From positions 76,857,601 to 76,921,600 of the forward strand of contig NC_072894.1 of assembly GCF_027943255.1 (NCBI RefSeq): DNA of 64,000 bases, given 5' to 3'. The notes beneath the pieces are model-generated. The model worked only from the letters and a program-made list of their open reading frames with translations, ran no database searches and was not told the origin of the DNA. Shown here piece after piece: positions 36,487 to 48,003 of this stretch. A program made the translations under genes and the position numbers. The DNA is from Anastrepha obliqua (lineage: Eukaryota; Arthropoda; Insecta; Diptera; Tephritidae). Position 1 is the stretch's first letter; each line of letters opens with the position of its first letter.

Positions 36487-37094
36487 CAGGGCCCGCCATC
36501 TATCGTTACGGATTTGAACTAGGTATTATTTGAAGAATGGTAACACTTAGCTGTCATCTGATTTGACAAAAAATTAGTTTTATTCTTCCGTTGAACGAAA
36601 ATGGTTGTGTATACGCTCAAAGAACGCTGGGAAATATTGCGACATTACTTTGAAAATCATGGTAATGTTGCAGAATGTGTACGAAAATTACGTACGGCAG
36701 TGGGAATAAGAAAAGCACCGAATGAAGCGTATGTGCGTTACTTTACGAAAAAAGTAAGATAAACTGGGTTGCTTATTGACAAACCAACGCGTGACCGACC
36801 AAAAACCGTGCGTACACCCGAAAATATTGCTGCTGTGGCCGAGAGTGTTCGTGAATCACCAGGAACATCAGTTCACCGTCGTTCTCAACAATTGGACATT
36901 TCGGAGACATCATTGAGACGAATTTTGCGTAAAGACCTTGGTATGACGCCGTACAAAGTCCATATGAATGAAGTTGTGTTCCATCATTAACCGGAAGTAT
37001 TGTACTTCAAAATAAAAAAACAGTTTGGAAAAATATTGATTAGTTTCTTTTTTATAGCATTTTTAAATTCCGTAAAGTTATATGGCGGACCCTA
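36487..37094 (+). mobile_element. Deleted Tc1/mariner-like element keeping the N-terminal half
   Basis: A 608 bp element flanked by TA with inverted ends (CAGGGCCCGCCATCTATCG; right end reversed TAGGGTCCGCCATATAACT). The transposase starts at an ATG at 36601 (MVVYTLKERWEILRHYFEN). It keeps the helix-turn-helix DNA-binding region through a second helical segment (RRSQQLDISETSLRRILRKD) and stops matching after GMTPYKV at 36960. There it jumps directly to the last residues of the protein (MNEVVFHH). A premature stop lies at about 36760 (KKVR*TGLLID). All catalytic acidic residues are deleted. It is a sister of 39454-40060. Confidence 0.85.
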
Positions 37095-37099
37095 TAGAA

Positions 37100-37580
37100 G
37101 TCGGCTCCAGTACTCAAGGAAGGCAAATGTTGTTTTATCGGCTAGAATAATTACGACGAATGCTGTTGGAATAATCTTCTTGAAATAGCAAAAAGGCGGA
37201 AAAAACAATAACTTGGGAATATTATGTAGCCATATTGGATCAATGAAAGTAAAAGCAAATTCCGTCATTTTGCATAGAAAAAAATGCTCTTTCATTGCTT
37301 GCTCATACTTGTTCTCAAAATTTGACGCTCTGCGGTTATTATCTATGGGACAAGAGATCTTTCTGAAATAAAGAGCTCAAATTCCAACGTGATACTGCCT
37401 TGCTGCTTTAAGAAAATACTGTAAAGAGTTAAAGAAATGGTAACTCACCAAATAAAAGGGAAAAGGCAATACTATTGGTTTAGGAAAGAAATTAAAATTT
37501 TTTTGGAGGTGCACCAACTGCGTTTAAAAATTAATATAAATTTACCACAAAATATGTCTTTACATAATATATATGTAATA
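37100..37580. other. No recognisable gene
   Basis: AT-rich spacer between two DNA elements. Confidence 0.4.
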
Positions 37581-37586
37581 AATTAA

Positions 37587-38297
37587 GGGGGAAGTCTACT
37601 GTGACAAGGGAAAAAACAGGCTTATTTTCCGGATTTTATTTCTAACAAAATATTGCTCGTACATAAAATCTATTTAAACTCTTATCTTTATTATATATTT
37701 AAGTTTTTGAAAAAAAAATTTTAAGTCAAAATATTCAAAATGGCCGCTGTGGCACTTCTGCAAGCGCAGGCCCGCTTTTCTTAGGTGCCTAAACGGTGTA
37801 CATGAAATCTTACGTTTCGGTGATCTAAAACAAAAAAACAAAATATTGTTATCATATACATACAGTATTGACTCTCGTCTGACGTAGGATTATGTCGATA
37901 AAAAATTTTGGCGTTGAAAAAAAAATTCTTTAAATTTTTTTCTTTTTTTTTGCCTAAAATTGATGTTACTATTGTTTATAACAATTTAACAAATAACGAT
38001 ATCAAAAAAATCCTATGTCAGACGAGAGACACTATTACAGAGAATATATATATAAATTTTTAAGCTGATTCATTTATCAGAACTCGAGATATCGTGTACA
38101 CCGTATAGAAAAGCGGACCTGCGCTTGCAGAAGTGCCACAGTGGCCATTTTTAATATTTTGACTAATTTTTTTTCAAAAACTTAAATATATAATAAAGAT
38201 AAGAGTTTAAATAGATTTTATGTACGAGCAATATTTTGTTAGAAATAAAATCCGGAAAATAAGCCTGTTTTTTCCCTTGTCACAGTAGACTTCCCCG
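37587..38297. mobile_element. Palindromic TTAA-flanked MITE (piggyBac-type target)
   Basis: The 711 bp element is almost a single inverted repeat. The first ~200 bp (GGGGGAAGTCTACTGTGAC ... GGCACTTCTGCAAGCGCAGG) recur reversed at the end with few changes, and shorter inner pairs such as ctctcgtctgacgtaggat and cctatgtcagacgagag (about 37872-37890 and 38013-38029) are also inverted. It is flanked by TTAA on both sides (37583-37586 and 38298-38301), the target preferred by piggyBac-type transposases. No coding sequence. Expected to form a long hairpin. Confidence 0.85.
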
Positions 38298-38304
38298 TTA
38301 ATGG

Positions 38305-38835
38305 GAATAATAATAAAAAAAGAAAATAAACAAAACAAAATTACTCAAATTTCGTAAAAATGGTAAATGTGCGGGCTTCGATAATGGCTTCATAAGACGC
38401 ATCAAAGGTTTCTTAATGCACTAATTTCGCAGCACCTCATTTAGATCTGACATTCAAATTATTGAGATCGAATAAAACTACCGTCCACCTTTCATACACA
38501 GTGTGACCTGTAAATAAAATAGAAATAAATTATGAGAATATTGATATACTATATGTAATCGGTCTTATATCAGTGCGGTGGTTATTTAATATATTTCAGA
38601 AATGCGTTCGATAATTGTCGAACAATTGACAATGTGGCGATATGTTCCGCGAATTTAAGCCACTTGGTGTGAAACGGTGCTACGTGTATTATACCGAGAA
38701 ATGATATAAAGACTGTAAGAACTGTTGCGATTATACAGGTTGGGAGAGGGCGGATCCGGAGAAAGTGCGACAGGTCAACACGAAATATGGGCAAAAATAT
38801 TGATATGTCACTTGAATCAATAAGAATTATGCTAC
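38305..38835. other. No recognisable gene
   Basis: Nothing supportable seen. Confidence 0.35.
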
Positions 38836-38837
38836 AA

Positions 38838-39104
38838 CGACCGCCGTTGCCGAATGGGTGTGGCTGACTGCCATTCGGAACTCGGAGTAGGTAGTTTTGA
38901 ATCTCCGTGAAACACCAAAATTAAGAAAACGTTTTTTCTAGGTTCGAGTGTATTTCTGCCATGAAAAAGCTCCTTATAAAACATATTTGCCGTTCGGAGT
39001 CGGCTTAAAACTGTAGGTCCCTCTATTTGTGGAACAACATTAAGTCGCACGCCATAAATAGGAGAGGGAGCTAGGCCTAGCACCCAAAAAGGGTGTACGC
39101 GCAA
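38838..39104 (+). repeat. tRNA-related SINE, near full length
   Basis: Head GTTGCCGAATGGGTGTGGC (A-box-like), a weak B box (GTTTTGAATCTCC), then AACACCAAAATTAAG, GAGTGTATTTCTGCC, TTGCCGTTCGGAGTCGGC, GGTCCCTCTATTTGTGG, a GGAGAGGGAGC block and GGGTGTACGCGC. The GGTCGCC...GGCAGGCAATGGC block is deleted. A TA-rich tail follows. Confidence 0.8.
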
Positions 39105-39453
39105 ATTATATATATAAATACAATATATTATGACTTGAATATAAAATCTTGAGTTTTTTGATTCCGAATATTAACAGGCAGACCAAACTAAATTTTATTA
39201 AAATATGTGTGAGCATATAAAGTTTGATCCGTTCCGAATTTAGGACTGTTAACTTGTTTTATCATTATCGATTGTTTTGCGACTCTTCGATATGTCCAAT
39301 TCGGCCTTGGCGGTTTGGCATTACATGCATTATTGACTTTTTAGGTCGATTTGAAATCCAAACTTCCGCTACGATTGGTAATATATTTTTGATCAAAGAA
39401 ATCATGTACACATCCCGTCCTTTTAGCCAACATTTCCCACTAGGTGTAAAATA

Positions 39454-40060
39454 CAGGGCCCGCCATCTATCGTTACGGGTTTGAACTAGGTAGTATTTGA
39501 AGAATGGTAACACTTAGCTGTTATCTGATTTGACAGAAAATTACTTTTATTCTTCCGCTGAACGAAAATGGTTGTGTATACGCTCAAAGAACGCTGGGAA
39601 ATATAGCGACATTACTTTGAAAAGATGGCGCAACTTGCCACACAGCGAATGCTACGATCAATCTTTTGCGCACTGTCTTCGAAGATCGCATTATCAGCCG
39701 AAATTTTGATATCGTTTGGCCGCCTCGGAGCTGCGATTTGACACCGTTGGATTATTATCTTTGGGGTGCCGTCAAAGACCAGTGTTATGCCAACAAACTA
39801 GCAACAATTGATGCACTGAAGACCAACATACGCGATGTCATAGCTGAAATACAGCCGCATACAATCGAAAATGTGTTGAAAAATTGGACCGGTCGTATGG
39901 GATGGTGCATGGTTAGTCGAGGCAGTCATATGAATGAAGTTGTGTTCCATCATTAACCGGAAGGATTGTACTTCAAAATAAAAAAAACAGTTTGGAAAAA
40001 TATTGAGTAGTTTCTTTTTTATAGCATTTTTAATTCCGTAAAGTTATATGGTGGACCCTA
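39454..40060 (+). mobile_element. Deleted Tc1/mariner-like element keeping the catalytic C-terminal half
   Basis: A 607 bp sister of 36487-37094, with the same TA-flanked ends and the same first ~160 bp including the start (MVVYTLKERWEI). It jumps after the first ~18 codons to the second catalytic Asp (DGATCHTANATINLL, about 39623-39667). From there it keeps the reading to the end: FDIVWPPRSCDLTPLDYYLW (third acidic residue), then CYANKLATIDALKTNIRDV and SRGSHMNEVVFHH at 39955. The DNA-binding region and first catalytic Asp are deleted and a stop interrupts near 39606, so it encodes no active enzyme. Confidence 0.85.
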
Positions 40061-40069
40061 TACTATCCA

Positions 40070-42950
40070 GGTACGTAACAACAATGTTATTCAAAAGCAC
40101 TGATTTTCCCCACCACAAAAAAACAAAAAAACTAGTTATTTACGCCGTTAGCTACCTTATCCACCCATAGTGTTCGCCGCCTCCTGCTTAAAGGGCGTTT
40201 AGTTGCGTTTTATCTAATTATTATTTAGCATGTGATGTTACGCAGAAATATTCCATTTTATCGCCGATAACGAAAAACAACAGCAAAAGTAACGTCATCA
40301 TAGCCAACACCATCAATGGCGCCTGTGGCGTCATCGTAAAACGTTAGTTCAGCGAATTTGTTAAGGGAGAAAGTTGTGGTCAAAGTTAAGAAATAAATAT
40401 GTATGAATGTATGTACACCAAAAGTGTAAAAATTAGGTATTCTAAAAATAGTCTAACTCTACCATGTAGAATAAAATAAAAGCACATTTGCAAATGCCAG
40501 GAAATAACAAAATCCGAGGCTCGTGCATAAATAAAGGCTGGTCTCTATAGTCATCGGACACGCACTAACTGTGTATTTACACAAACATACGTTAAATGTG
40601 TGTATGTATAGTGTTTTGAAGTTATAGTTTTTTAGTACGGAAATCTGTTAATTTTACCCCATTGGTCACGCATATGCAGGCGTACAGAATTACTTCTGTT
40701 CAAAAAGTTCCTCGAATTTCGCATTTAAACGAATTGCATTGCCGAAATAATTTTTTCTAGGCTCTTACATCTGTTATTTGTTTATCTTCTATATAACTCT
40801 TGAGCGCAATCTGTCAGATCGTGTCTGCGTAATAAATCTGTAAAGAAGTCATTATCGGGAGTATTTTAGGAATTTCGCCATGTCGAATTTAACTGAGCAA
40901 AGAAGTATACCTAAAATGTTGTGTTTATAACGAAATATCGTTTGCAGACGCGCTGAAATTTATAAAGGTAAATTACAAGAATTTGAATATCTCAAAAACA
41001 CTAGGATACGAGTGGTACAAAGACTTACGGTAAATGGTTGTTGATTATTTGCCTCTTTTGGTCATCCATGTACGTCATCTCCAAATTACCCTAAGTTTTA
41101 TTAAAAAACTTACACGCTTACTGGTCGGTAAGTATAGTACTTTTTAGAATCCGCCTATCAGGAGGAAGCCCCTGCGTCGTGGAAAGCCACTGGCAAAAGA
41201 GTGTCGACGGCCAAGGGATTTTCTTTGAGGAATTTCAAGTCTTTGGGGCAATATCTGAAAAATATACATATATATTCTCCATACTTTGTCCAGTGTTTTT
41301 ACTACGAACCCGAAAAATGTGGTATGCACCCATCGTTCGGAAGCAATTTTCAGCAGTCACGCATTTCCACAAAGCAAAGGTGTATTTCCATTTTCTGTAT
41401 TTGTATGTTTAAATAAAATATGTAAATACTTTTTCATTAATTCGTACGTCACTACTGTACACACCCTCCTTTTTACGTTCACGTACATTCTCCAAATCTG
41501 TAGTTGTCACTTTCGCTTTTTAAACTTGCTCATACATGCATATGTAAATACTTTTTTTTCATTCCTGAGCTCCAAATCAAAGTGACTTCTGTTCGCTAAC
41601 TTTGCTTTGCCTTTTGCAACAATTTAACAAAAGCATAATGACACATATTTTGCGCTCTCCTGCGCACACAAGTGAAGAAAGTTGTATGAATCACGCTTAT
41701 ATTCATAAATACCTTGCAAAGGAATAACTACCAAGTCGGAAATAGTCATGCATAATCATGTACCCAGGAATGTGTAGGCCCTAGTCAGCCTCTTCCTCAT
41801 AACTATGTCATAGGAAAGTCCATTTATACATGTCAAAGTGAGGCTGGAAATTATGTTTAAATTCACGGTGGGGAGAATACAGTGTTGGCGCCATTCGAAA
41901 ACTATAATCCCTCTCTCAGTGAATTTGGCATAATCAGCTGATTTGCTGCCGTAATAATTGTACATTGGCGCGTACGTGTATTTTAATGTTAAGCCACTTC
42001 TTTTAGCCAAGCGTTAACGAGTGGCGAATAGATATAGCAACTGGTATAAATAAGTATATCTTGGCAGCGCCTAATATTACTTTTTGTTTGTAAGATGGTG
42101 AGTTATAGCAGTTTTATAAGATATAACCATATTCACTAGCGGCTCGTGCCACGTCGGTCCAATTGTTCCGTCACAGGCAAGGATGATGGATTATGAGCAA
42201 TGTTTTAAAAGTAACAGAGAATTCGGCAGCAGATTCCTATCCGCTCAGTTTAGGTGTATTATTACACTCTTCCAATTACTCGTTGTTTAGAGAGAAACGA
42301 AGTAAAATGAGCAATGGCTCCGTTGATTTCTTCCTTATATCACCAACACAATTTCAGTTTCGTCAGAAACAAACCGCTGTCACATCTTTCATTACTTCAG
42401 CTAATTCACCCAAAATCGTGGAGAGCCGACTAACGGTCTAATATTGGCCACACCTTCTGAATTGTTTCCACTGTAGTCACAGCCAGTAATATTCTCACGT
42501 ATGTCACCATCTTGTAATTTATCATTCTGGGTTTAAGTAATAAACTCTTCGTTCTCTCATTTGTAATTCCATTTGCTGTTACCCTCTCTCTCTGTCTAAA
42601 AATCTGTATTGGATGTGAAACTGTTAATATTCCGTTAAATTAAATACATTACAAAATTTATGTTTCAGGTGGTCCTCGGGACTCCAAGATACTTCAAAAA
42701 TATAAACTAAAAAAAATAACTTTAGAAATATCGGGAAATTTTTCACTAACATAGCCATCCCTAACGTTTATATACATATGCACGTCCTAAAAGTCATACA
42801 TGACGAAATTTTCTACTGGGTATGCACTACGTATACTGCTCGTGCAGATGAGCAAATGTGCTGGAGTAATTGGTATGCGGTATGCTGCTCCTGTACTTTG
42901 ATGGTTATGTGGGTCATCCACACCAAAGCTCATTTTGTTGCAACATAGTT
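40070..42950. other. No recognisable gene or mobile element
   Basis: A comparatively clean 2.9 kb. Open frames reach 99 codons (41286-41585 +) but overlap in all frames and show no domain, repeat or family resemblance. Possibly host intergenic or intronic sequence. Confidence 0.35.
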
Positions 42951-43099
42951 TCTTTTCTAAGCGATTAACGCTTTGAGACTATGACAAGAAGGAGGAAATA
43001 GAGTGGAGTAGTAATTTTTTTTTATCATTTTAAAAAAGTTTAGCTTTAATCCATTCAACAAGCAAAAAGTATAAAATTTAGTAGTATTCCTTATTAGTA

Positions 43100-43561
43100 C
43101 AGGGTTGCCCATATTCGACGGACCCGACGGATTTCGATGACTCTTTGGGCCCATTCCAATCGACGAGGCTTGTCCGTAGGCAACAATCTTTGCGTCAATT
43201 GAATCTTTTACGAGAATAAATGCAAATCAATGCGGATAATTCGTTGTAAAGTGGTCCGAGCAATGCGCAACTGCTGAGAACGGCGATTTTCGGATGTCCT
43301 TGGCGACGCCTTGTATAAACGTTTAATGCTGTTCTTAGAAGGCGCACTTTTCACATTATTTAATTTTTGAATTTTCACAATTGACTTCTTTTGTTGAATG
43401 AAAATTTCAACAATTTGGGAGCGCTCGCGTGGAGTGTACTGTTCCATGGTAAAAATCTGCTTAGACTGACGCTTCCAACGCGGTATGTCATTAAGCGATC
43501 TGACGTCTCTGTCAAAAGCTACATGGTTGCCAGATGGTTCCGTCAAATATTGGCGACCCTG
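43100..43561 (-). mobile_element. Deleted Tc1/mariner-like element (N-terminal transposase remnant)
   Basis: The 462 bp element is flanked by TA with inverted ends (CAGGGTTGCCCATATTCGACGG at left; CAGGGTCGCCAATATTTGACGG read from the right). The minus strand encodes a DNA-binding-domain remnant: MEQYTPRERSQIVEIFIQQ (about 43390-43446), then RTSENRRSQQLRIARTTLQR. It runs into RRLEWAQ-like sequence near the left end. No catalytic domain remains. It is a different family from the 36487/39454 pair. Confidence 0.75.
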
Positions 43562-43837
43562 TATATCATTAATATTCAAAAATTTTTAATGCATGCAGTC
43601 CCGTAAGTTAGAAGACGATGTTGGGCTTGGGCTTCAAGTTTAGAACAATAAGCCGACAAGTTGTTTACGTAAATTAAAAACTTACCAAAATAGCAGGATT
43701 AAGTTCTTAAAAGAATATGAGCAGTGATTATAGTATGTTCAAGACAAAGAGAAGTATAGGAGATACTAAATGACAGATTTTACATAAGAGTTTGATGGTT
43801 CTCGTTCTTTGTTGATGACTCCTCAAATTAAAAAGAA

Positions 43838-43890
43838 GTAGGGAAGTGCTAAATTCGGTCCGAGCGAAACTTTATTTACCCACGCACATT
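43838..43890 (+). repeat. End fragment of a dispersed repeat (GTGCTAAATTCGGTCC)
   Basis: ggaagtgctaaattcggtccgagcgaaactttatttaccc matches, in opposite orientation, the end of the larger repeat at 57600-58310 (gtataaaaagttcggtgcggaccaaatttagcac). Confidence 0.5.
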
Positions 43891-43954
43891 TTAGTACAAT
43901 TTAATATTGGCTTGGTCCTAATTTTTCGAGAGTGAATTGAGAATTATTGGTTGT

Positions 43955-44225
43955 AACATCAGATGGACTAACAGGGCATTGTCTGATTGGCAGGCTTGCC
44001 AGTAGACTGGGAGCTCCCGATAACGACTATTGCAGAAGCTGTAACGACATTGAAGAAGAAGAGGCTATAGAACACTTTCTATGCGGGTACATGGCTCTGG
44101 ATAGAAGAAGGTTCAATACTTCAGGAAAAAGTTCCATGAATAACTTGGCAGAAGTAGCCAATATAAAGTTTCAAGCGTTGTTAGATATATTAAAGCCACA
44201 GGTTGGTTCAATAAGGACAATGTAG
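43955..44225 (+). pseudogene. LINE C-terminal fragment with Cys/His knuckle
   Basis: The frame reads TSDGLTGHCLIGRLASRLGA, then CRSCNDIEEEEAIEHFLC (a C-x2-C-x12-H-x3-C arrangement) and a C-terminal tail ending at 44225. LTGH-x-IG---R-G followed by a C-x2-C...H-x-L-C knuckle is the usual end of I/jockey-group polyproteins after RNase H. Everything upstream is missing (5' truncation). The 92-codon frame itself is undamaged but is only a fragment. Confidence 0.7.
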
Positions 44226-44229
44226 AGTG

Positions 44230-45265
44230 AGGAGAGGGTATCACAAAGGTCCTACAGCAGGCCGAGGTGTGTCAACCGACAACCACTATACCTACCTACC
44301 AACCTACATCAGACGGACGGATGAACAAAAATTTAGTTTTAACTAATAAAAAAATGGGCGTTGTTTTTTCGGATCTAAATAATAATTGTGTCGAGTGGGG
44401 AGCAAAATACAAAAATAAAAATAAAATAAAAAATAAATTTGGAAGAGCTTTATTCAGTCGTTAACGAGATACGCGTATTTAGCCACTGGTGTTACATTTA
44501 CAACAGAATACAGTAGTGGGCAGCGGTTAAAAGTTACTTTTGTTGCTGGTTGCAATCAGTGAGAAACTTTTAAGACTTATAGACTTTATAAAAATTCACC
44601 TCAGTCAGTGAGGAATTAATAAATCTTCTGCGCGTGTACATATATATACATGTAGACATACATATGTATACAAGTATGTAAGCACAACTTAACTTGTGCT
44701 ACTTTCCTCACATAATAACCGAAAAGGGGGTTTCTATTACTATCATGAAAGTATTGCTTATAATGACTGAAGTGCGGGGGCCCCATTTTAAAAGTTCTTA
44801 CACGAAATTGTAGTCAATGCATCAGTCTTTCGATTTGTAGTATTTGTTTTATAAAATATAATTAAGAATTAATAGGAATATTAACGTTAAAAATGCGTAT
44901 CTTTTCCATAGACTGCCTATATAAACGCATATTTTACTTAAATACAAACACCGAAAAGAAGCAATATTCATTTATAAAAGTTCTTTTTTTTTGACTGATT
45001 TCACGCTTTTTTTTTACTATATTAGATAAAACTTTTATTAAATTTTACGATGAACCGATATTTTCATAAATATTATGAATTATAAGATTTTAGTTAAATG
45101 CTTGACGAGTTAACCATTTATACATTAGTACAATAAGCAAATATGACCGTAGAAAAACGTACTTTTTTTAATTTTTTTGGGGGTTCTCTATGCCGGTGAC
45201 ACACCTCATCCTCCTCCGCTCACCATTTAAATGCATGCATTGTGGTAGTAATGGAAAGTTTATAT
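44230..45265. other. No recognisable gene
   Basis: AT-rich with a (aaat/aaaat)n bit (44411-44438) and acatac bits near 44640-44680. Confidence 0.4.
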
Positions 45266-45267
45266 AA

Positions 45268-46907
45268 ATATATATCGGGTATTTTTTTAGCTGCATGGGA
45301 ACTATCGATATCGACGACTATGGTTTGACAGCTGAGAATAGCAAACTGTGTTGACATTTCAGTTCAGTAAAATTTGGCAAGTTTAGCTCCGCGAACAAGC
45401 TATTTTTAAAAATAAGTCTGCTGAATAGGCTTAAAAACTACTGGACCGATTTTAAAAATTCGTTCACCATTTGAAAGCTACATCATCCACGAGTAACATG
45501 GATTATATTTTATTTTGGAAATAGGGCTCGAGATATAGGTCAAAACGTGGACCCGGGTAACCTTCGGATGTGTATGTACAATATGGGTATCAAATGAAAG
45601 CTGTTGGTGAATGCTTTAGTCCAGAGTATTTTTCATGCCGCTCCGTGACTAGGGTCTCGAGATAGAGACCAAAACGTGGACCCTAGAATGTGTTTGTACA
45701 ATATGGATATCAAATTGAAGCTGTTGGTGAATGCTTTAGTACAGAGTATTTCTCATGCCGCTCCGTGACTGGGGTCTCGAGATATAGGTCAAAACGTGGA
45801 CCCGGTAACCTTTGGTTGTGTATGTACAATATGGGTATCAAATGAAAGCTGTTGATAAGTGTTTTAATACGGGGTAATTTTCATACCTATTGATGACTAG
45901 GGTCTGGAAATATATGCCAAAACGTGGACCCGCCGTGTCTTTGCACCGAATTAAACCAAACTTACACACATTGTTAAGTAGGTATTGAAGATGATTTCCG
46001 TATAGTTTGAATACCTATTGGTAGATAGGGTCTCGAGATATAGGTCAAAACGTGGACCCGGGTAACCTTTGGTTGTGTATGTACGATATGGGTATCAAAT
46101 GAAAGCTGTTGATAAGTGCTTTAATACGGGGTAATTTTCATACCTATTGATGACTAGGGTCTCGAAATATATGCCAAAACGTGGACCCGCCGTGCCTTTG
46201 CACCGAATTAAACCAAACTTACGCACATTGTTAAGTAAGTATTGAAAATGGGTTTCGTAAAGTTTGGTTGTAATTCGGAGCAATGGCAACGGGTACAGCG
46301 TTCTTTTGAACCAGCCATAATGTCGCTTACTTTTTTAACGCTTGGGGCGGAACTGAACTGTCAAATTGACAGTGTGAGTTACAATGTGTCAATATTTCTT
46401 TCTGATTTGGATGCCATAAGGAAAAAACGTAAGTGCAACATGTAAAAATTGTTTGTGAATTTTTTTGGAGTGGATTTTGGAACAGTGAATAATTTCTTAC
46501 AAAATTTGAGAATTTAATGTGAAATCCGAATGAAATTATGCGTTCGTGGAAAAAAAATTTTTTTTCGTTTTTTTTTTGATAAATATAAATGGATAATGTG
46601 TAAAAAAGCTCCAATGCTTAATAAAACATATAAATTGAAACGAAAAATTCATGGATGATCAGGAAAAAAGACGATTGTTTATTTATATGCGTTGATTTGA
46701 AATTTAAAAACATTCTTCTTTTTTCCTGATTTTCAATTTATATTTTATATTTACTCAAAAACAAATAGAAAAACAAAAAATATTGTTTATGCCAAAGCGC
46801 TTAAATAAAGAATAAAGAAATAAATAATATGAAAATCATATATTTTCTGTTCTAAACCATATCTATTCTATTTTAGTGTGCCCAGCGAAGGGGGCCGGGT
46901 TTGCTAG
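45268..46907 (+). mobile_element. Possible Helitron-type non-autonomous element
   Basis: The minisatellite is followed by AT-rich sequence and then cccagcgaagggggccgggtttgCTAG before T at 46908. A CTAG/CTRR end following a GC-rich stretch is the usual Helitron 3' terminus, and minisatellites are common in non-autonomous Helitron-like elements. No Rep/helicase sequence, no clear 5' terminus and no proven hairpin, so the class and left boundary are inference. Confidence 0.4.
45526..46300. repeat. Tandem array of six ~128 bp units
   Basis: The core AAAACGTGGACC starts at 45542, 45671, 45791, 45919, 46047 and 46176 (third-base variants occur), giving spacings of 129, 120, 128, 128 and 129. Each unit continues with a gggtatcaaatgaaagctgttg or accgaattaaaccaaactta type second half. 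Units 3-4 and 5-6 are alternating types, so there is also a ~256 bp higher-order period. No coding capacity. Confidence 0.9.
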
Positions 46908-47094
46908 TCATTTATATATTTAAAATTCAACTACAATGAGCTCGTGGAACATCAAATGTATTTTTATGAAAAATTATGATTATAAGATTACAGTTGATGT
47001 AACGATAAATTGTTGTACATTCCTGTACAATATAATACATAAATCTCATATAATTGTTGTCATTGATTTTCTGCTGAGGTAGATATCCAAATTT

Positions 47095-47390
47095 CTGTCC
47101 ATCATTTTGGTGGTCTTCCTGGTCCTCTTCTTCCTTCTGGAATCCCATCTCGAGCTATTTTTATCAACCAATTGCTAGGTGCTCGTCTCACATGTAGGTT
47201 CCATGCTTGTCTTCTGGCTCTTATGAATTTTACAATGCCGGTCACTCCTGTCTCTGTTCTTATCTCCTCGTTTCTTATATGGTCTAGTCTAGATTTTCTA
47301 GCTATGGCCCTAAAGGCATGCATTTCAGTAGTCCGCAGCAGTTGTTTCGTTTTCATGTTTTCTGCGCGAGCCTTAATTTTAAAAATCAAT
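47095..47390 (-). pseudogene. LINE C-terminus, RTE-like
   Basis: The minus-strand frame from 47389 reads RTTEMHAFRAIARKSRLDHI, then NEEIRTETGV and a W--HV-R---NWL segment ending GRRGPGRPPK. It continues in frame toward 47095 (MMD...). The TEM--LR-I---SR-D-IRN--I pattern followed by G-GRPP is typical of the region downstream of the reverse transcriptase in RTE-like and related LINEs. Only this end remains. Confidence 0.6.
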
Positions 47391-47399
47391 TAGTATAAA

Positions 47400-47995
47400 A
47401 AGTGTAATATTTTTGTTATCACCCATGCATTATAGACTTTTTCAATATCTAACCTATTTTTCCCCTTTCCACCTTAGTATCAAAAATATCGAAGGAAAAT
47501 TTTTATTAACGCTTATTTACTATAAACCAATTCACATAGTTTGCTGCCGCTGATTAAATCGCATATGAAAGTTATCTATTTAATTGCCATATATTGAATT
47601 ATTTAACTAGGCATTTATCATATTTGCACATCTTTTGATTACTACATTTCGTGCTAATAACCTTTGTTTATACTACTAAGTTGGCTATCACATAATTTCA
47701 TCATTCCGTTCATGTACTTCTGTATTCCCGCCAGTATTTCTGTAAGCAATGTAGCTATTCACAATACTTAGTTGTAACTTATTATATAAAGTGGAAGTTG
47801 CTTGCAAATACGGATAAGGATGTAACACATACATCTAATTTTGTTTTTGAATGCATTTTTTATTAAATAAAACAAAAAACTTATTTTAAGTAATGGAAAT
47901 CTTTATTTGCTCCATTGCTTGTCTGTTTGTATACTGTAGCTGTCTAGTTCTAGTTCTGTTTGCAAAATTTAAAAATCTTCGGATAGGATGATTAT
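47400..47995. other. No recognisable gene
   Basis: AT-rich spacer. Confidence 0.4.
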
Positions 47996-48003
47996 TTTTT
48001 CGC

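Noticed and set aside
41144..41585. Cluster of four overlapping frames as a gene
   Set aside because: Open frames on both strands and in three frames at once indicate chance openness; no motif is visible.
45526..46300. CRISPR-like array
   Set aside because: The units are whole ~128 bp tandem repeats without variable spacers, in a eukaryotic genome.
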